Positions 1 to 14,174 of a stretch of DNA of 64,000 nucleotides are shown in pieces. Each line of letters opens with the position of its first letter. Position 1 is the first letter of the stretch. The notes under the pieces were generated by a model, which searched no databases, had not been told where the DNA came from, and saw only the letters and a program-made list of their open reading frames with translations. The translations under genes were made by a program, and so were the position numbers. Source of the DNA: Vibrio sp. CAU 1672 (lineage in GTDB: Bacteria; Pseudomonadota; Gammaproteobacteria; Enterobacterales; Vibrionaceae); contig NZ_JARHUF010000009.1 in NCBI RefSeq assembly GCF_029223195.1, positions 62,001-126,000 on the forward strand, written 5' to 3'.

Positions 1-1055
1 TGCTGGATGAGCTGCGCAGCCAGGTGTTTGATGACCGAGTGTATGCCTTTACCCCGCGTGGTGATGTGGTTGATCTGCCGATGGGCGCGACACCGCTCGA
101 TTTTGCTTACCACATTCACTCTGAAGTGGGTCATCGCTGTATCGGGGCCAAAGTGGCGGGTCGCATAGTGCCGTTCACCCATAAGCTCCAGATGGGCGAT
201 CAGGTCGAGATCATCACAGCCAAAGAACCTAACCCGTCACGGGACTGGCTCAATCCTTCATTGGGCTTTGTCCATTCTGGCCGGGCGCGCGCCAAGATTA
301 ATGCATGGTTCCGTAAGCAAAGCCGCGAGAAAAACTTAGAAGCCGGCCGGGAAATCCTTGAGCATGAACTGGCGAAGATTGGCGCGACACTGAAAGATGC
401 CGAGCAGTACGCGTTAAAACGCTTCAACGTCAACACGCCGGATGAGCTGTATGTTGGGGTGGGCAGTGGTGATTTACGCATTAACCAAATCATCAACCAC
501 ATTAATGCCCTGGTCAACAAACCGACCGCCGAAGAAGAAGACCAGCAAGCACTGGAAAAACTGCAAGGCGCCGGGTTAAAAGCCCCTGCACAAAACCGGC
601 CGAAGAAAGATGCGGTGGTGGTCGAAGGGGTCGATAATCTGATGACTCACCTGGCGCGTTGTTGTCAACCGATCCCCGGTGATGATATCTGTGGCTACAT
701 TACTCAGGGGCGCGGTATTTCCGTGCACCGTAGCGATTGTGAACAGCTTGAGGAGCTGCGCCTTCACGCACCGGAGCGGATCATTGATACTGTATGGGGC
801 AGTGGTTTTGTTGGTTCGTATATTTTGACGGTCCGTGTTGAAGCCATGGAGCGGGGCGGCTTGCTAAAAGACATCACCACCCTGTTCGCCAATGAAAAAA
901 TCAAGGTGACCAGCATGAAGAGCCGGATGGATTACCGTAAGCAACTTTCGATCATGGATTTTGATCTGGAAGTGACCAATATCGAGGTACTTAACCGGAT
1001 CACGGCGCGCGTCGAACAGATCAAAGATGTGATGTCGGTGAAACGCCTTGGCTAA
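1..1055 (+). CDS. relA: RelA, (p)ppGpp synthetase I, C-terminal part (5' end outside window)
   Basis: The reading frame is open from base 3 and lacks a start in the window, so only about the last 350 residues of a protein usually near 740 residues are present. Visible in order are the TGS domain (YAFTPRGDVVDLPMGATPLDFAY), the helical segment, the zinc-finger/conserved-cysteine region (ARCCQPIPGD, then HRSDC) and a C-terminal ACT/RRM domain (SYILTVRVEAMERGGLLKDI). These regulatory domains bind the ribosome and sense deacylated tRNA in the A site; the synthetase domain lies upstream, off the window. RelA rather than SpoT is favoured by the mazG-pyrG-eno neighbourhood, which is standard for relA in Vibrio and Escherichia. 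The GTG at 24 is internal and is not a start. Confidence 0.95.
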   Translation, partial: LDELRSQVFDDRVYAFTPRGDVVDLPMGATPLDFAYHIHSEVGHRCIGAKVAGRIVPFTHKLQMGDQVEIITAKEPNPSRDWLNPSLGFVHSGRARAKINAWFRKQSREKNLEAGREILEHELAKIGATLKDAEQYALKRFNVNTPDELYVGVGSGDLRINQIINHINALVNKPTAEEEDQQALEKLQGAGLKAPAQNRPKKDAVVVEGVDNLMTHLARCCQPIPGDDICGYITQGRGISVHRSDCEQLEELRLHAPERIIDTVWGSGFVGSYILTVRVEAMERGGLLKDITTLFANEKIKVTSMKSRMDYRKQLSIMDFDLEVTNIEVLNRITARVEQIKDVMSVKRLG

Positions 1056-1098
1056 GGAACATCGGCAAACTTGACGCAATCATGCGGGGTTATTCAAG

Positions 1099-1130
1099 AA
1101 AGGTGAGCGCTGTGGGCTGCTCACCTTTTT
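1099..1130 (+). terminator. Rho-independent terminator after relA
   Basis: A 10-bp perfect stem (AAAGGTGAGC / GCTCACCTTT) closes a 10-nt loop and is followed by a short T run. It lies 44 bases after the relA stop and 19 bases before mazG. Confidence 0.75.
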
Positions 1131-1148
1131 ATTTAGAGGATAAGAGAA

Positions 1149-1946
1149 ATGAGCCATCCCATTGAACAGTTAGAACAGATCATGACTCAATTGCGAGATC
1201 CTAAACAGGGTTGTCCCTGGGATCTCAAGCAGACGTTTGACACCATCGTGCCACACACGATTGAAGAAACTTATGAAGTGGTGGATGCGATACAAAACCG
1301 TGACTGGCCAAACCTGAAAGAAGAACTGGGTGACTTGTTGTTCCAAGTGATCTTCTACAGCCAGATGGCAAAAGAGCAGGGGCTGTTCGATTTCTCTGAT
1401 GTGGTGGAAACCGTCAACGAAAAGTTGACCCGCCGCCATCCACATGTTTTTTCTGAAGTTGAATTCGATTCAGAAGAAGAGATCAGCGCTAACTGGGAAG
1501 CAGAAAAAGCCAAAGAGAAAGCACAAACAGGCAAAGCTGAAGAAAGTATTCTAGACTCAATACCAAACTCATTACCGGCGCTTTCGCGTGCTACAAAAAT
1601 TCAGAGAAAGTGTGCGAAATATGGTTTTGACTGGGATTCATTAGGGCCTGTGGTCGGCAAAGTACAAGAAGAGATTGAAGAAGTGATGGAAGAAGCGCTT
1701 CAGGTCTCCCCTAATGAGAGTAAAATTGAGCTCGAATTGGGTGACTTGTTGTTTGCGACGGTAAATCTTTCCCGACATCTGGGTAAAGATCCGGAAGTGG
1801 CTTTGGCAAAAGCGAACCTGAAGTTTGCCAGACGTTTTCGCGGTGTTGAGGCTATAGTGGCGTCACACGGTAAACAGTTGACCGACTTTAGTTTAAATGA
1901 GCTCGATCAGATGTGGGATCAGGTCAAGCAAGAAGAGTTACGCTAG
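1149..1946 (+). CDS. mazG: MazG, nucleoside triphosphate pyrophosphohydrolase
   Basis: 265 residues with two tandem MazG domains. The N-terminal one carries the [12 protein letters not shown] start and the [12 protein letters not shown] metal-binding helix; the C-terminal one has [10 protein letters not shown] and [11 protein letters not shown]. The family hydrolyses NTPs to NMP and pyrophosphate, and in E. coli MazG lowers (p)ppGpp during starvation, which suits its place directly after relA. The ATG follows a purine-rich AGAGGATAAGAG stretch. Length matches E. coli MazG (about 263 residues). Cytosolic and intact. Confidence 0.95.
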   Translation: MSHPIEQLEQIMTQLRDPKQGCPWDLKQTFDTIVPHTIEETYEVVDAIQNRDWPNLKEELGDLLFQVIFYSQMAKEQGLFDFSDVVETVNEKLTRRHPHVFSEVEFDSEEEISANWEAEKAKEKAQTGKAEESILDSIPNSLPALSRATKIQRKCAKYGFDWDSLGPVVGKVQEEIEEVMEEALQVSPNESKIELELGDLLFATVNLSRHLGKDPEVALAKANLKFARRFRGVEAIVASHGKQLTDFSLNELDQMWDQVKQEELR

Positions 1947-1992
1947 GCTCGGGCCCCGACTTTGATTTGAAGCAAAAAATAAAAAATTGCAG

Positions 1993-2008
1993 TGTGATAG
2001 ATTTCACG
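1993..2008. promoter_or_regulatory. CRP-like site upstream of pyrG
   Basis: TGTGA-N6-TCACG matches the CRP consensus TGTGA-N6-TCACA in 9 of 10 arm positions. It lies 85 bases upstream of the pyrG start. Sequence match only; binding is not shown. Confidence 0.4.
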
Positions 2009-2020
2009 TTGTCGCGGTAA

Positions 2021-5113
<3,093 letters not shown>

Positions 5114-5150
5114 TTCTTATTGAATTAGTTTAGCTAAATAGCTTTTTGAA

Positions 5151-5180
5151 ACCCTCGCTACGGCGGGGGTTTTTGTTTTT
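5151..5180 (+). terminator. Rho-independent terminator of eno
   Basis: Stem ACCCTCGC / GCGGGGGT (one T-G pair) around a TACG loop, followed by a long T run. It lies 37 bases after the eno stop. Confidence 0.8.
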
Positions 5181-5193
5181 GGCAGGAAGTGCC

Positions 5194-5324
5194 AGGTGAG
5201 CGCGCTCCTGCTACGTTACAAAAAAGCGGTCTAAACGCAGTTAAAGGCCAGGGTTAACTCCTTGTTGAATTAACCGTTTAGCTTTATCGCGTTTGCCAAC
5301 GCCCCGTACATGCGGGGCGTTTTT
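5194..5324 (+). repeat. Degenerate tandem copy of the eno 3' end and its terminator
   Basis: AGGTGAGCGCGCTCCT at 5194-5209 repeats 5062-5077 of eno exactly. GTTAAAGGCCA at 5240-5250 repeats 5096-5106. TTGAATTA and TTTAGCT then follow in the same order, and the copy ends in its own hairpin (ACGCCCCG / CGGGGCGT, 5299-5320) plus T run. The copy carries a small insertion and several substitutions and does not encode a protein. It looks like an old tandem duplication of the gene tail. Confidence 0.8.
5299..5324 (+). terminator. Second terminator downstream of eno
   Basis: Perfect 8-bp stem with a 6-nt loop followed by TTTTTG. It is part of the duplicated eno tail and would insulate ftsB from eno transcription. 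The rest of the 380-base gap between eno and ftsB (5325-5493) holds no gene; a TATAAT at 5385-5390 without a convincing -35 is the only promoter-like sequence seen. Confidence 0.8.
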
Positions 5325-5493
5325 GTCTCTGGAGTTATCCAAGGTTAGCGATGGATGATACGCGCAGTGTCAGAACTTACACGTTATAATAAGGACAGCG
5401 TGAGTCTTGGTTCCCGCCCTAGAGGCAAAGCCACATTTATGCTATATATGTCAGCTTATCTAATTCCTTCCGGTACAGAATGTTAGCAGCGAT

Positions 5494-5775
5494 ATGCGAA
5501 TATTTGTTATAGCCCTTACGTTATTGTTTGGTTGGCTTCAATATACCCTGTGGTTTGGTAAAAACGGGATGTCGGACTACTATACGGTAAAAGGGGAAAT
5601 TGAAGTACAACAGCAGGTGAATGGCAAGCTGCAAGCGCGTAACAGCGAAATGTTCGCCGAAATTGATGACTTAAGACAAGGGCTGGATGCAATCGAAGAG
5701 CGCGCTCGTCATGAGTTAGGTCTGGTTAAAGAAGGCGAAACATTCTACCGTATTGTTGGCGAGGACAACCATTAA
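5494..5775 (+). CDS. ftsB: FtsB, cell division protein
   Basis: 93 residues. A short cytoplasmic N-terminus leads into one transmembrane helix (about residues 4-21, [19 protein letters not shown]), then a periplasmic coiled coil ([19 protein letters not shown]) and the conserved [17 protein letters not shown] motif. FtsB forms a complex with FtsL and FtsQ in the divisome. It is followed after one base by ispD, the usual ftsB-ispD-ispF arrangement. Confidence 0.93.
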   Translation: MRIFVIALTLLFGWLQYTLWFGKNGMSDYYTVKGEIEVQQQVNGKLQARNSEMFAEIDDLRQGLDAIEERARHELGLVKEGETFYRIVGEDNH

Positions 5776-5776
5776 G

Positions 5777-6481
5777 ATGTCGGATTTCACCTCACCTATG
5801 ATTGCGATCGTACCTGCGGCCGGTGTTGGCAGCAGAATGAAGGCCGATCGGCCGAAACAGTACTTGTTGATCAATGGTAAAGCGGTATTAGAACACACCG
5901 TAGAGAAACTGCTTTCTCACCCGAAGATTTCTAAAGTCGTCGTTGCCATCACCGACGGTGACCCATACTACCCAGAGTTGTCGATTGCTCAGCACCCAGA
6001 CGTTATTCGCGTGGCTGGTGGTAAAGAAAGAGCCGACTCGGTGTTATCAGGGCTGAACTATGTAACTGCACAGCTTAAGAGCGAGTGGGTATTGGTTCAC
6101 GACGCGGCAAGACCTTGTGTAGCTACAGCAGATATTGATCGTTTGATTGATGTTTGCAGCGCTCACAAAACCGGCGGGATTCTGGCGTCGCCTGTGAGAG
6201 ACACCATGAAGCGAGCCAACTCAGTGCAGGATATTGATCATACGGTAGACAGAGAAGCACTGTGGCACGCACTGACGCCACAAATGTTTAAAACCCGGCA
6301 ATTAGCAGAAGCTTTGGCTGACGCACTACAGCAGGGCGTGGCAATTACCGACGAAGCATCTGCTTTGGAGTGGTTGGGGGAAACACCGGCTTTAGTCCAG
6401 GGCAATGCGAATAATATAAAAATCACTCAACCAGAAGATCTCGCCCTGGCCGAGTTTTATCTAAGCCGCCAGCGCGGTTAG
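5777..6481 (+). CDS. ispD: 2-C-methyl-D-erythritol 4-phosphate cytidylyltransferase
   Basis: 234 residues. The start at 5777, one base after the ftsB stop, is preferred over an in-frame codon at 5753 that would overlap ftsB. The nucleotide-binding signature [19 protein letters not shown] is at residues 9-27, with VHDAARPCV in the middle. It joins MEP to CTP to make CDP-methylerythritol in the non-mevalonate isoprenoid pathway. Translational coupling with ftsB is likely; ispF follows 17 bases later. Confidence 0.96.
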   Translation: MSDFTSPMIAIVPAAGVGSRMKADRPKQYLLINGKAVLEHTVEKLLSHPKISKVVVAITDGDPYYPELSIAQHPDVIRVAGGKERADSVLSGLNYVTAQLKSEWVLVHDAARPCVATADIDRLIDVCSAHKTGGILASPVRDTMKRANSVQDIDHTVDREALWHALTPQMFKTRQLAEALADALQQGVAITDEASALEWLGETPALVQGNANNIKITQPEDLALAEFYLSRQRG

Positions 6482-6498
6482 TCAAAAAAGGATAAGTA

Positions 6499-6975
6499 AT
6501 GATTCGAATTGGTCACGGTTTTGATGTTCATAAATTTGGTGGCGAAGGTCCGGTTATCATTGGCGGTGTACAGATCCCTTATGAGCAAGGATTGATCGCT
6601 CATTCTGATGGTGATGTTGCTTTGCACGCTTTGTGTGATGCTCTGCTGGGCGCGATTGCGGCCGGCGACATCGGCCGTCACTTTCCTGATACGGATGATA
6701 AGTGGAAGGGCGCGGACAGCCGTGAACTGCTCAAAGATGTCTACCGCCGGGTGAAAGAGCAGGGCTATCGTCTGGGTAATGCGGATATTACGATAATGGC
6801 CCAGGCTCCCAAAATGGCTCCTCACATTGACGCCATGTGTGCCGCTATTGCCGAAGATTTGCAAACCGACATCGGCAACATCAACGTAAAAGCGACCACG
6901 ACAGAACGTCTCGGTTTTACTGGACGTAAAGAAGGCATTGCAACAGAAGCGGTTGTGCTTCTGTTTAAGCAATAA
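6499..6975 (+). CDS. ispF: 2-C-methyl-D-erythritol 2,4-cyclodiphosphate synthase
   Basis: 158 residues, the family length. The metal-binding GHGFDVHKF is at the N-terminus, [12 protein letters not shown] and [11 protein letters not shown] follow, and the C-terminal [15 protein letters not shown] signature is intact. It cyclises CDP-ME 2-phosphate in the MEP pathway and acts as a homotrimer. It sits after ispD in the same operon. Confidence 0.97.
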   Translation: MIRIGHGFDVHKFGGEGPVIIGGVQIPYEQGLIAHSDGDVALHALCDALLGAIAAGDIGRHFPDTDDKWKGADSRELLKDVYRRVKEQGYRLGNADITIMAQAPKMAPHIDAMCAAIAEDLQTDIGNINVKATTTERLGFTGRKEGIATEAVVLLFKQ

Positions 6976-7021
6976 CCTAACAATTTGCTCCCCAAAGCTG
7001 TGACAACAGCGGAAAAATATC

Positions 7022-8065
7022 ATGTCAGACATATTATCTTCATTGGCTTACCTGACGGGAAAGCCAGTTGCATCAGCAAAAATTAAAGCGCGACCAGAGC
7101 ATTTTCAGGTTCGCGAGGATCTTGGCTTTTCTTTCGCAGGAGAAGGTGAGCATCTAATGGTGCGTATTCGCAAAACTGGCGAGAACACCAGTTTTGTCGC
7201 TAATGAACTGGCCAAAGCCTGCGGCGTTAAATCGAAAGACGTCAGCTGGGCGGGGCTGAAAGATCGTCACGCCGTGACAGAGCAGTGGCTAAGTGTTCAT
7301 TTGCCCAAAGGTGATACTCCAGACTTCAGCGCATTTTTAGCCCGGTATCCAAGCATTGAAATTTTAGCCACTGATCGACATAACAAAAAGCTCCGTCCGG
7401 GTGATCTGGTCGGCAACGATTTTGTGATTACTTTGTCTGAAGTAACCGACGTAGCGGATGTAGAACAACGCCTTGAACAAGTGAAACAAATCGGCGTGCC
7501 AAACTATTTTGGCAGCCAGCGGTTTGGCAATAATGGCAACAATCTGGAAGAAGCGCGCCGTTGGGGGCGGGAGAACGTTCGTACCCGTAATCAGAATAAA
7601 CGTAGCTTGTACTTATCGGCGGCCCGTTCCTGGATTTTCAACCGAATTGTTTCTGCGCGCCTGGAGCGCAACGTATTTGATCAATTTATCGATGGTGATA
7701 TTGCGCAAACTGCAGCTGGCCTTGTGCCTGTCGATGCTGGTAACCAGGCTGAACTTCAAGCGCAGTTTGAACAGGGTGAAGCTGCCATTACCGCAGCACT
7801 AGCGGGTGATAATGCATTACCGACTCAAGCACAAGCTCTCGCGTTGGAACAACCGTTCCTGGATGAGGAGCCTGATCTAATGGCGTTGATTCGCGGTAAC
7901 CGCATGCGTCATGAGCGTCGGGATATTGCGTTAAAACCAAAAGATTTAGCCTGGAACGTCGAAGGTAATAATATCACGTTGAGCTTCTCACTCGATGCGG
8001 GGTCTTTTGCCACGTCGATTGTTCGTGAGTTGGTTAATGAGGTAAAAATAGAAAGAGAATACTGA
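7022..8065 (+). CDS. truD: tRNA pseudouridine(13) synthase TruD
   Basis: 347 residues. The catalytic motif [15 protein letters not shown] with the active-site Asp lies near residues 75-90, and the family-specific NYFGSQRFG is present. It isomerises U13 of tRNA-Glu. The stop codon overlaps the surE start by one base (TGATG), indicating translational coupling in the ispF-truD-surE-pcm-nlpD-rpoS run. Confidence 0.96.
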   Translation: MSDILSSLAYLTGKPVASAKIKARPEHFQVREDLGFSFAGEGEHLMVRIRKTGENTSFVANELAKACGVKSKDVSWAGLKDRHAVTEQWLSVHLPKGDTPDFSAFLARYPSIEILATDRHNKKLRPGDLVGNDFVITLSEVTDVADVEQRLEQVKQIGVPNYFGSQRFGNNGNNLEEARRWGRENVRTRNQNKRSLYLSAARSWIFNRIVSARLERNVFDQFIDGDIAQTAAGLVPVDAGNQAELQAQFEQGEAAITAALAGDNALPTQAQALALEQPFLDEEPDLMALIRGNRMRHERRDIALKPKDLAWNVEGNNITLSFSLDAGSFATSIVRELVNEVKIEREY

Positions 8066-8838
8066 TGGAACTGGACTCACTAAATGCCACACCTTTAAGA
8101 ATTCTGATCAGTAACGATGATGGTGTGCATGCTCAGGGAATTCATGCTTTGGCTGATGAACTGCGAAGCATTGCAGAAGTGACCATCGTTGCACCGGATC
8201 GAAATCGCTCCGGTGCTTCAAACTCGTTGACCCTGGAACAGCCATTGCGAGTTACACAGATCGCGCCAAACATTTACTCGGTACAAGGTACGCCAACCGA
8301 CTGCGTTCATTTTGCATTAAATGAGTTAATGAAGGATAACCTGCCAGATCTTGTCTTGTCAGGTATTAATCATGGGGCAAATTTAGGTGATGATGTGCTG
8401 TATTCGGGTACCGTTGCTGCCGCCATGGAAGGGCACTTTCTTGGCGTTCAGTCGATAGCCTTTTCACTGGTTGGAAAGTGTCATTTTGAATCTGCCGCAA
8501 AAATAGCCCGTCAATTAGTAGAGCAGCACTTAGCCTCGCCAATTCCAACGAATCGTCTGTTGAACGTTAACGTGCCTGATTTGCCGTTAGAAAATCTTGG
8601 TGACATTGAAATCACCCGTTTAGGCGCTCGTCATCACGCTGAGAATATGATTAAGCAGAAAGATCCCCGAGGCCATGATATTTATTGGTTAGGTCCACCG
8701 GGCAAAGAGCAAGATGCGGGTCAAGGGACAGATTTTTATGCGATTGAGCATGGGCAAATTTCACTGACCCCGCTGCAGGTCGACTTAACGGCCCATGAGT
8801 CATTGCGAGCAATGGACAGCTGGTTAAAGGAAGAGTAA
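8065..8838 (+). CDS. surE: 5'/3'-nucleotidase SurE
   Basis: 257 residues. The N-terminal acidic metal site [14 protein letters not shown] is at about residues 13-26; [20 protein letters not shown] carries the conserved Asn and Ser/Thr. The start overlapping truD gives about ten extra residues before the usual MRILxSNDDG; no other in-frame ATG lies near, so this coupled start is kept. SurE dephosphorylates nucleoside monophosphates and is a stationary-phase survival protein, normally next to pcm and rpoS as here. Confidence 0.95.
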   Translation: MELDSLNATPLRILISNDDGVHAQGIHALADELRSIAEVTIVAPDRNRSGASNSLTLEQPLRVTQIAPNIYSVQGTPTDCVHFALNELMKDNLPDLVLSGINHGANLGDDVLYSGTVAAAMEGHFLGVQSIAFSLVGKCHFESAAKIARQLVEQHLASPIPTNRLLNVNVPDLPLENLGDIEITRLGARHHAENMIKQKDPRGHDIYWLGPPGKEQDAGQGTDFYAIEHGQISLTPLQVDLTAHESLRAMDSWLKEE

Positions 8839-8840
8839 TC

Positions 8841-9467
8841 ATGAGTAATCCACAGGCTGACAGGCTAATAGAATTTCTTATTGCAAGTGGTATCAAAGAT
8901 CAGCGTGTACTGGACGCTATGCATCGTTTGCCGCGTGAGTGTTTTGTTTCTCAGGCGATGATGCACCAGGCGTACGACAACAATGCCCTGCCGATCGGCA
9001 AAGGACAAACGATCTCCCAGCCCTATATTGTGGCGCGGATGACAGAGTTGCTGCAGTTGCAACAGCAAAGCCGGGTACTGGAAATTGGCACCGGCTCTGG
9101 CTATCAGACGGCGGTGTTGGCGCAGTTGGTGGATCATGTTTATTCGGTCGAGCGGATCAAGTCATTGCAATGGGATGCTAAGCGCCGCTTGAAACAGCTT
9201 GATATCTATAATGTCTCGACTAAACATGCTGATGGATGGCAAGGCTGGGCATCCAAAGGGCCATTTGATGCGATTATTGTGACGGCGGCGGCCGAGAGCG
9301 TGCCGGATGCTTTGCTGCAGCAGCTAAAAGACGGGGGCATTATGGTCATCCCTGTCGGGGAAAATGATCAGCAGTTGTTAAAGATTGAGCGTAAAGGAGA
9401 CCAGTTTTTGTCTACCGTGGTTGCTATGGTGAGGTTTGTGCCATTAATTGCCGGTGATCTGGCGTAA
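8841..9467 (+). CDS. pcm: Protein-L-isoaspartate O-methyltransferase
   Basis: 208 residues. The SAM-binding motif [18 protein letters not shown] is central, with [13 protein letters not shown] before it. It methylates isoaspartyl residues in damaged proteins, starting their repair. It begins two bases after surE and its end is followed after 13 bases by the nlpD start. Confidence 0.96.
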   Translation: MSNPQADRLIEFLIASGIKDQRVLDAMHRLPRECFVSQAMMHQAYDNNALPIGKGQTISQPYIVARMTELLQLQQQSRVLEIGTGSGYQTAVLAQLVDHVYSVERIKSLQWDAKRRLKQLDIYNVSTKHADGWQGWASKGPFDAIIVTAAAESVPDALLQQLKDGGIMVIPVGENDQQLLKIERKGDQFLSTVVAMVRFVPLIAGDLA

Positions 9468-9480
9468 GGAACATTACACA

Positions 9481-10404
9481 GTGAAGTGGGGACTAAGGCG
9501 GTTTGGACTGAGTATGATGTTAGCTGCGGGGCTGGTGGGCTGCGCGGCGCATTCGCCTGCGCCGGTTTCGAGTCTCAACAAAGATTACTCCAGTGTTGAG
9601 CGAGGCAGCTACCGCGGTAGTTACTACGAAGTACAGAAAGGCGATACCCTTTATTTTATTGCCTACATCACAGATAAAGATGTAAATGATTTGGTGAGTT
9701 ACAATGACCTCTCCGGATCTTACACGATTTTTCCCGGGCAGAAGCTCAAACTTTGGGCCCCCGCATACAATGCGCCAAAGTATGGTAAAACCGCCGCCCC
9801 TGTTATCCCACCTAAGGTTGTTAAGGTTCCGCCGCCGGTAAGCAAACCGGCAACATCGGCGACAGGACAAAAATCAAGCAAAAACTCTAGCGCAAAGCCT
9901 AAACCAAGCCAGGCAAAAGTCGCACAAAAACAGCCGATAAAGAAGGTTGAACAATCACAGACAAAGGAGTATGTTGGTTCGAAAGGTAAGCAAAATGTTA
10001 AACCGAAAGCACCAACCAGTACGGCAAATAACGACAAGGTGTCGAAGTGGTTGTGGCCGACAAAAGGGAGAGTAATTAAGAGTTTTTCCGCGGGAGAACA
10101 AGGGAATAAAGGGATTGATATTGCTGGACAGCGAGGCCAATCCATCGTTTCTACCGCACCTGGCACCGTCGTTTATTCGGGGAATGCGCTGCGTGGTTAT
10201 GGCAACCTGATCATAGTAAAGCATAACGAAAATTATTTGAGCGCATACGCACACAACGACAGATTGCTGGTGAATGAAGGACAAAATGTTAAAGCGGGTC
10301 AAAAAATAGCGACCATGGGTAGCTCCGGAACAAAATCCGTAAAACTGCATTTTGAAATTCGTTATCAGGGTAAATCGGTGAATCCAAAACGCTATTTACC
10401 TTAA
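9481..10404 (+). CDS. nlpD: NlpD, LytM-domain murein hydrolase activator lipoprotein
   Basis: 307 residues from the GTG at 9481, which follows AAGGA; an in-frame ATG at 9448 would overlap pcm and spoil the signal peptide. The lipoprotein signal ends in LVGC (acylated Cys21). Next come a LysM domain (YEVQKGDTLYFIAYITDKDV, about residues 47-90), a low-complexity Lys/Pro/Ser linker, and a C-terminal M23/LytM domain. The LytM domain lacks the canonical first zinc ligand pattern (KGIDIA in place of HxGID), as in NlpD proteins that activate the amidase AmiC rather than cut peptidoglycan. In relatives the main rpoS promoter lies inside this gene. Confidence 0.93.
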   Translation: MKWGLRRFGLSMMLAAGLVGCAAHSPAPVSSLNKDYSSVERGSYRGSYYEVQKGDTLYFIAYITDKDVNDLVSYNDLSGSYTIFPGQKLKLWAPAYNAPKYGKTAAPVIPPKVVKVPPPVSKPATSATGQKSSKNSSAKPKPSQAKVAQKQPIKKVEQSQTKEYVGSKGKQNVKPKAPTSTANNDKVSKWLWPTKGRVIKSFSAGEQGNKGIDIAGQRGQSIVSTAPGTVVYSGNALRGYGNLIIVKHNENYLSAYAHNDRLLVNEGQNVKAGQKIATMGSSGTKSVKLHFEIRYQGKSVNPKRYLP

Positions 10405-10481
10405 GCTTTGAATAACAACTTGCGAAATCATTTAGCGACATATTGAGTTGTGATGTCTTGCTAACTCGCCAGGGGGGCGTT

Positions 10482-11468
10482 ATGAGTATCAGCAGCACAG
10501 TAACCAAAGTTGAACAATTCGAGTACGACCAGGAGAGCATGGAGACTCTCGGCCGCAACCAAGATAAATCACCATCCAGCAAAAAAAAATCAGCGACTCG
10601 CGAGGAGTTTGATGCGAGCGCTAAAAGCCTTGATGCCACCCAACTGTATCTGGGTGAAATTGGCTTCTCACCACTGTTAACCGCCGAAGAAGAAGTTCTG
10701 TATGCCCGCCGCGCCCTGCGTGGTGATGAGGCTGCGCGCAAACGAATGATCGAAAGTAATTTGCGTTTGGTGGTAAAAATTTCCCGCCGTTACAGTAACC
10801 GCGGACTTGCGCTACTTGATTTGATTGAAGAAGGCAACTTGGGGCTTATCCGGGCGGTGGAAAAATTTGACCCGGAAAGAGGGTTCCGTTTTTCAACCTA
10901 TGCGACCTGGTGGATTCGCCAAACGATCGAACGCGCATTGATGAACCAGACCCGGACTATTCGCTTGCCAATCCACGTGGTGAAAGAACTCAACATTTAC
11001 TTGCGTACTGCGCGTGAACTGTCACAGAAACTGGATCACGAGCCGACTGCGGAAGAGATTGCTGCACAACTGGATATCCCGGTTGAGGACGTGAGTAAAA
11101 TGCTGCGCCTGAATGAACGCATCAGTTCGGTGGATACCCCGATAGGTGGCGACGGCGAAAAAGCGTTACTGGATATTATCCCTGATGGCAACAACTCGGA
11201 TCCTGAAGTGTCCACTCAGGATGACGATATTAAATCTTCTCTGATCCATTGGCTGGAAGAGCTGAACCCGAAACAGAAAGAGGTGTTGGCACGACGCTTC
11301 GGGCTGCTGGGTTATGAGCCTTCGACCCTGGAAGAGGTGGGAAGAGAGATTGGCTTAACCCGTGAACGTGTGCGTCAAATTCAAGTCGAGGGTTTGCGTC
11401 GATTGCGTGAAGTGTTGATTAAACAAGGTTTGAATATGGAAAACCTGTTTAATGTCGAAGATGATTAA
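10482..11468 (+). CDS. rpoS: RNA polymerase sigma factor RpoS
   Basis: 328 residues from the ATG at 10482, which follows a strong AGGGGGGC site; an in-frame ATG at 10443 would add 13 non-conserved residues. Regions 1.2 to 4.2 are present: [11 protein letters not shown], the core-binding [12 protein letters not shown], the -10 recognition segment [16 protein letters not shown], and the C-terminal [22 protein letters not shown]. It is the general stress and stationary-phase sigma factor. It ends facing mutS across a shared terminator. Confidence 0.97.
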   Translation: MSISSTVTKVEQFEYDQESMETLGRNQDKSPSSKKKSATREEFDASAKSLDATQLYLGEIGFSPLLTAEEEVLYARRALRGDEAARKRMIESNLRLVVKISRRYSNRGLALLDLIEEGNLGLIRAVEKFDPERGFRFSTYATWWIRQTIERALMNQTRTIRLPIHVVKELNIYLRTARELSQKLDHEPTAEEIAAQLDIPVEDVSKMLRLNERISSVDTPIGGDGEKALLDIIPDGNNSDPEVSTQDDDIKSSLIHWLEELNPKQKEVLARRFGLLGYEPSTLEEVGREIGLTRERVRQIQVEGLRRLREVLIKQGLNMENLFNVEDD

Positions 11469-11484
11469 GCACTGACCAGTATAC

Positions 11485-11516
11485 AAAAAGGCGATGGGTG
11501 ACCATCGCCTTTTTTA
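11485..11516. terminator. Bidirectional terminator between rpoS and mutS
   Basis: A perfect 13-bp stem beginning AAAAAGGCGATGG closes a GTGA loop, with A and T tracts on both sides, so it can end transcripts from either convergent gene. Confidence 0.9.
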
Positions 11517-11531
11517 ATATTCTGCTCTAGA

Positions 11532-14123
11532 TCAGAGCAACTTTTTTAACCGATAAAGCTCTTCAAGCGCCTGGCGTGGTGTCATGTCGTCAGGATCAAT
11601 ATTGGCCAGCGCTTGTTCTACCTCACTGGCTTCCGGGATCAGGCTCAACTGGTTGGCAATATCGACACCGCTTGAGCGTGGCGAGGAGCTGTCATGACTT
11701 AACTGCTCCAGTTGAGACAGTTTTTGGCGTGCATTTTTGATCACCGCTTTCGGCACCCCGGCCAATCCGGCTACCGCTAAACCATATGATTTGCTGGCCG
11801 CTCCCTCCTGAACGGCGTGCATAAAGGCAATGCTGTCGCCGTGCTCTATTGCGTCTAAGTGCACATTGGCCAAGTTTGCCAGCTGGTTAGGCAGTTCGGT
11901 CAGTTCAAAATAATGGGTGGCGAATAGCGTCATCGCTCCTATCTGGGTGGCGAGCCATTCAGCACTGGCCCATGCCAGTGATAAACCATCATAGGTACTG
12001 GTACCGCGGCCAATTTCATCCATCAACACCAGGCTGTGTTGCGTGGCATTGTGCAGAATGTTGGCGGTTTCAGTCATCTCAACCATAAAAGTGGAGCGGC
12101 CGGAAGCCAGATCATCGGATGCGCCAATACGGGTAAAGATACGGTCTAAACAACCGATTTGCGCCGATTCTGCCGGTACAAAGGATCCGATGTGGGCCAT
12201 CAAAGCGATCAATGCGGTTTGACGCATGTAAGTTGACTTACCGCCCATATTCGGACCGGTGATGATCAGCATCTTGCGTTGTGGGTTCAGCTCAATCGGG
12301 TTGGCAATAAACGGATCTGTGGTGACTTGCTCGACCACCGGGTGTCGCCCGGCTTGAATATGCATGCCAACTTCATCGCTTAAGGTTGGCCGGCAGTAAT
12401 CCAGCGTGTCGGCCCGCTCTGCAAAGTTTTGCAATACATCCAGCTGCGCGATGGCCGAAGCCAGGTTCTGCATGCGCTCAAGCTGCGGCATCAGCAAATC
12501 AAACAGCTCTTCCCATAACTGTTTCTCAACCGCCAGGGCTTTTGATTTCGAGTTGAGCACCTTGTCTTCATGCTCTTTAAGTTCCGGGATGATGTAGCGC
12601 TCGGCATTCTTCAGGGTTTGGCGACGAATGTAATGTGGCGGAACCAGATGACTTTGCCCACGGCTGACCTGAATAAAAAAGCCATGTACATTGTTATAGC
12701 CGACCTTGAGAGTGTCGATGCCATGGCGATCGCGCTCTTCGGCTTCTAACTGTTCAAGGTATTCGGTCGCTCCTTCGGCCAGGTTACGCCATTCATCCAA
12801 CTCCTGATTGTAGCCCTCTGCGATCACACCGCCATCGCGGATCACAACCGGTGGGTTTTCTTTGATCGCACGTTCTAGCAGATCACACACTTCATCGATT
12901 GGCGAGGAAAACTGAGCCAGTTTGACCAGATAGGGATGGACAAATGAGTCGCTGACTGACGCCAGTTCGGGCAATTGTTGCATGGCGTGGCGCAAGCGGG
13001 CGAGATCGCGGGGGCGTGCCGATCGCAGTGCCAGGCGAGCCAGGATCCGTTCGATGTCACCAACTTGTTTGAAGATCGGCTGCAGGTCAGTAAACAGGCT
13101 TTGTTCTTTGATTTCACCAATCGCATCAAGACGCTGGTTAAGGGTGTCGCGGCAACGCATCGGTTGATGTAGCCAGCGTTTTAACATCCGGCTGCCCATC
13201 GGGGTCGCACAGTGATCAAGTATTTCCGCCAGCGTGTTATCCGTGCCACCGGCGAGGTTTTGTGTCAGTTCCAGGTTACGCCGGGTTGCGGCATCTAGGA
13301 TCACTGAGTGATCCTGGCGATCAAAGGTCAGTGAACGAATGTGGGGTAGGGCGGTGCGCTGGGTGTCTTTAACGTACTGGATCAGGCAACCGGCAGCACT
13401 CAGCCCCAGCACTGCATGCTCCACACCAAAGCCGACCAAATCGCGGGTGCCAAATTGCTGATTAAGCTGCTGCTTGGCAGTGTCCAGCTCGAACTCCCAC
13501 ACCGGACGGCGGCGGTTGCCGTTGCGGTTTGACATCAGATGAACCGGTTCAAAATCCTCCGGAAACAGCAGTTCACGGGGGGCCGTACGCTGCAGCTCGG
13601 CCGCCATCGCCTCTTCAGTCTCGGGTTCATTGAGCTGAAAGCGTCCTGAGGTGATGTCCAGTGTGGCGTAGCCAAACTTGCCGTTGTGGTGATAGATGGC
13701 TGCGATCAGGTTATCCTGGCGTTCCGAGAGTAATGCTTCATCGGTAACAGTACCGGGGGTGACAATACGAACCACTTTACGTTCGACCGGCCCTTTGCTG
13801 GTGGCTGGGTCACCGACCTGCTCACAGATCGCGACTGACTCACCAAGCTGAACAAGTTTAGCCAGATAACCTTCAACCGCATGGTATGGAACACCGGCCA
13901 TAGGAATGGGTTCTCCTGCTGACGAACCACGCTTGGTCAACGAAATATCAAGCAACAGCGACGCGCGTTTGGCATCATCGTAAAACAGCTCGTAGAAGTC
14001 GCCCATGCGGTAGAACAGCAAAATATCCGGGTTCTCAGCTTTGAGCTTCAGGTATTGCTGCATCATAGGTGTGTGTTTATGGTTGGTGGTGTTGTTTTTG
14101 TTGGCTTTTTTTGGTTTTTTCAT
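11532..14123 (-). CDS. mutS: DNA mismatch repair protein MutS
   Basis: 863 residues from the ATG at 14123; a TTG at 14135 in the same frame is possible but less likely. The mismatch-binding motif [12 protein letters not shown] is near the N-terminus, the Walker [14 protein letters not shown] and Walker [15 protein letters not shown] lie in the C-terminal ATPase, and a C-terminal helical tail follows. It recognises base mismatches and recruits MutL. The protein looks complete. Its upstream region is unusual: the accessory integrase gene starts only 173 bases away on the opposite strand, in DNA full of AGTGT-type repeats, so part of the native mutS promoter region may have been replaced. Confidence 0.97.
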   Translation of the reverse strand: MKKPKKANKNNTTNHKHTPMMQQYLKLKAENPDILLFYRMGDFYELFYDDAKRASLLLDISLTKRGSSAGEPIPMAGVPYHAVEGYLAKLVQLGESVAICEQVGDPATSKGPVERKVVRIVTPGTVTDEALLSERQDNLIAAIYHHNGKFGYATLDITSGRFQLNEPETEEAMAAELQRTAPRELLFPEDFEPVHLMSNRNGNRRRPVWEFELDTAKQQLNQQFGTRDLVGFGVEHAVLGLSAAGCLIQYVKDTQRTALPHIRSLTFDRQDHSVILDAATRRNLELTQNLAGGTDNTLAEILDHCATPMGSRMLKRWLHQPMRCRDTLNQRLDAIGEIKEQSLFTDLQPIFKQVGDIERILARLALRSARPRDLARLRHAMQQLPELASVSDSFVHPYLVKLAQFSSPIDEVCDLLERAIKENPPVVIRDGGVIAEGYNQELDEWRNLAEGATEYLEQLEAEERDRHGIDTLKVGYNNVHGFFIQVSRGQSHLVPPHYIRRQTLKNAERYIIPELKEHEDKVLNSKSKALAVEKQLWEELFDLLMPQLERMQNLASAIAQLDVLQNFAERADTLDYCRPTLSDEVGMHIQAGRHPVVEQVTTDPFIANPIELNPQRKMLIITGPNMGGKSTYMRQTALIALMAHIGSFVPAESAQIGCLDRIFTRIGASDDLASGRSTFMVEMTETANILHNATQHSLVLMDEIGRGTSTYDGLSLAWASAEWLATQIGAMTLFATHYFELTELPNQLANLANVHLDAIEHGDSIAFMHAVQEGAASKSYGLAVAGLAGVPKAVIKNARQKLSQLEQLSHDSSSPRSSGVDIANQLSLIPEASEVEQALANIDPDDMTPRQALEELYRLKKLL

Positions 14124-14174
14124 AATAATATTCAATGCGTTACGACCAACCGTGTTTGGTTTTAAGTCTCATGG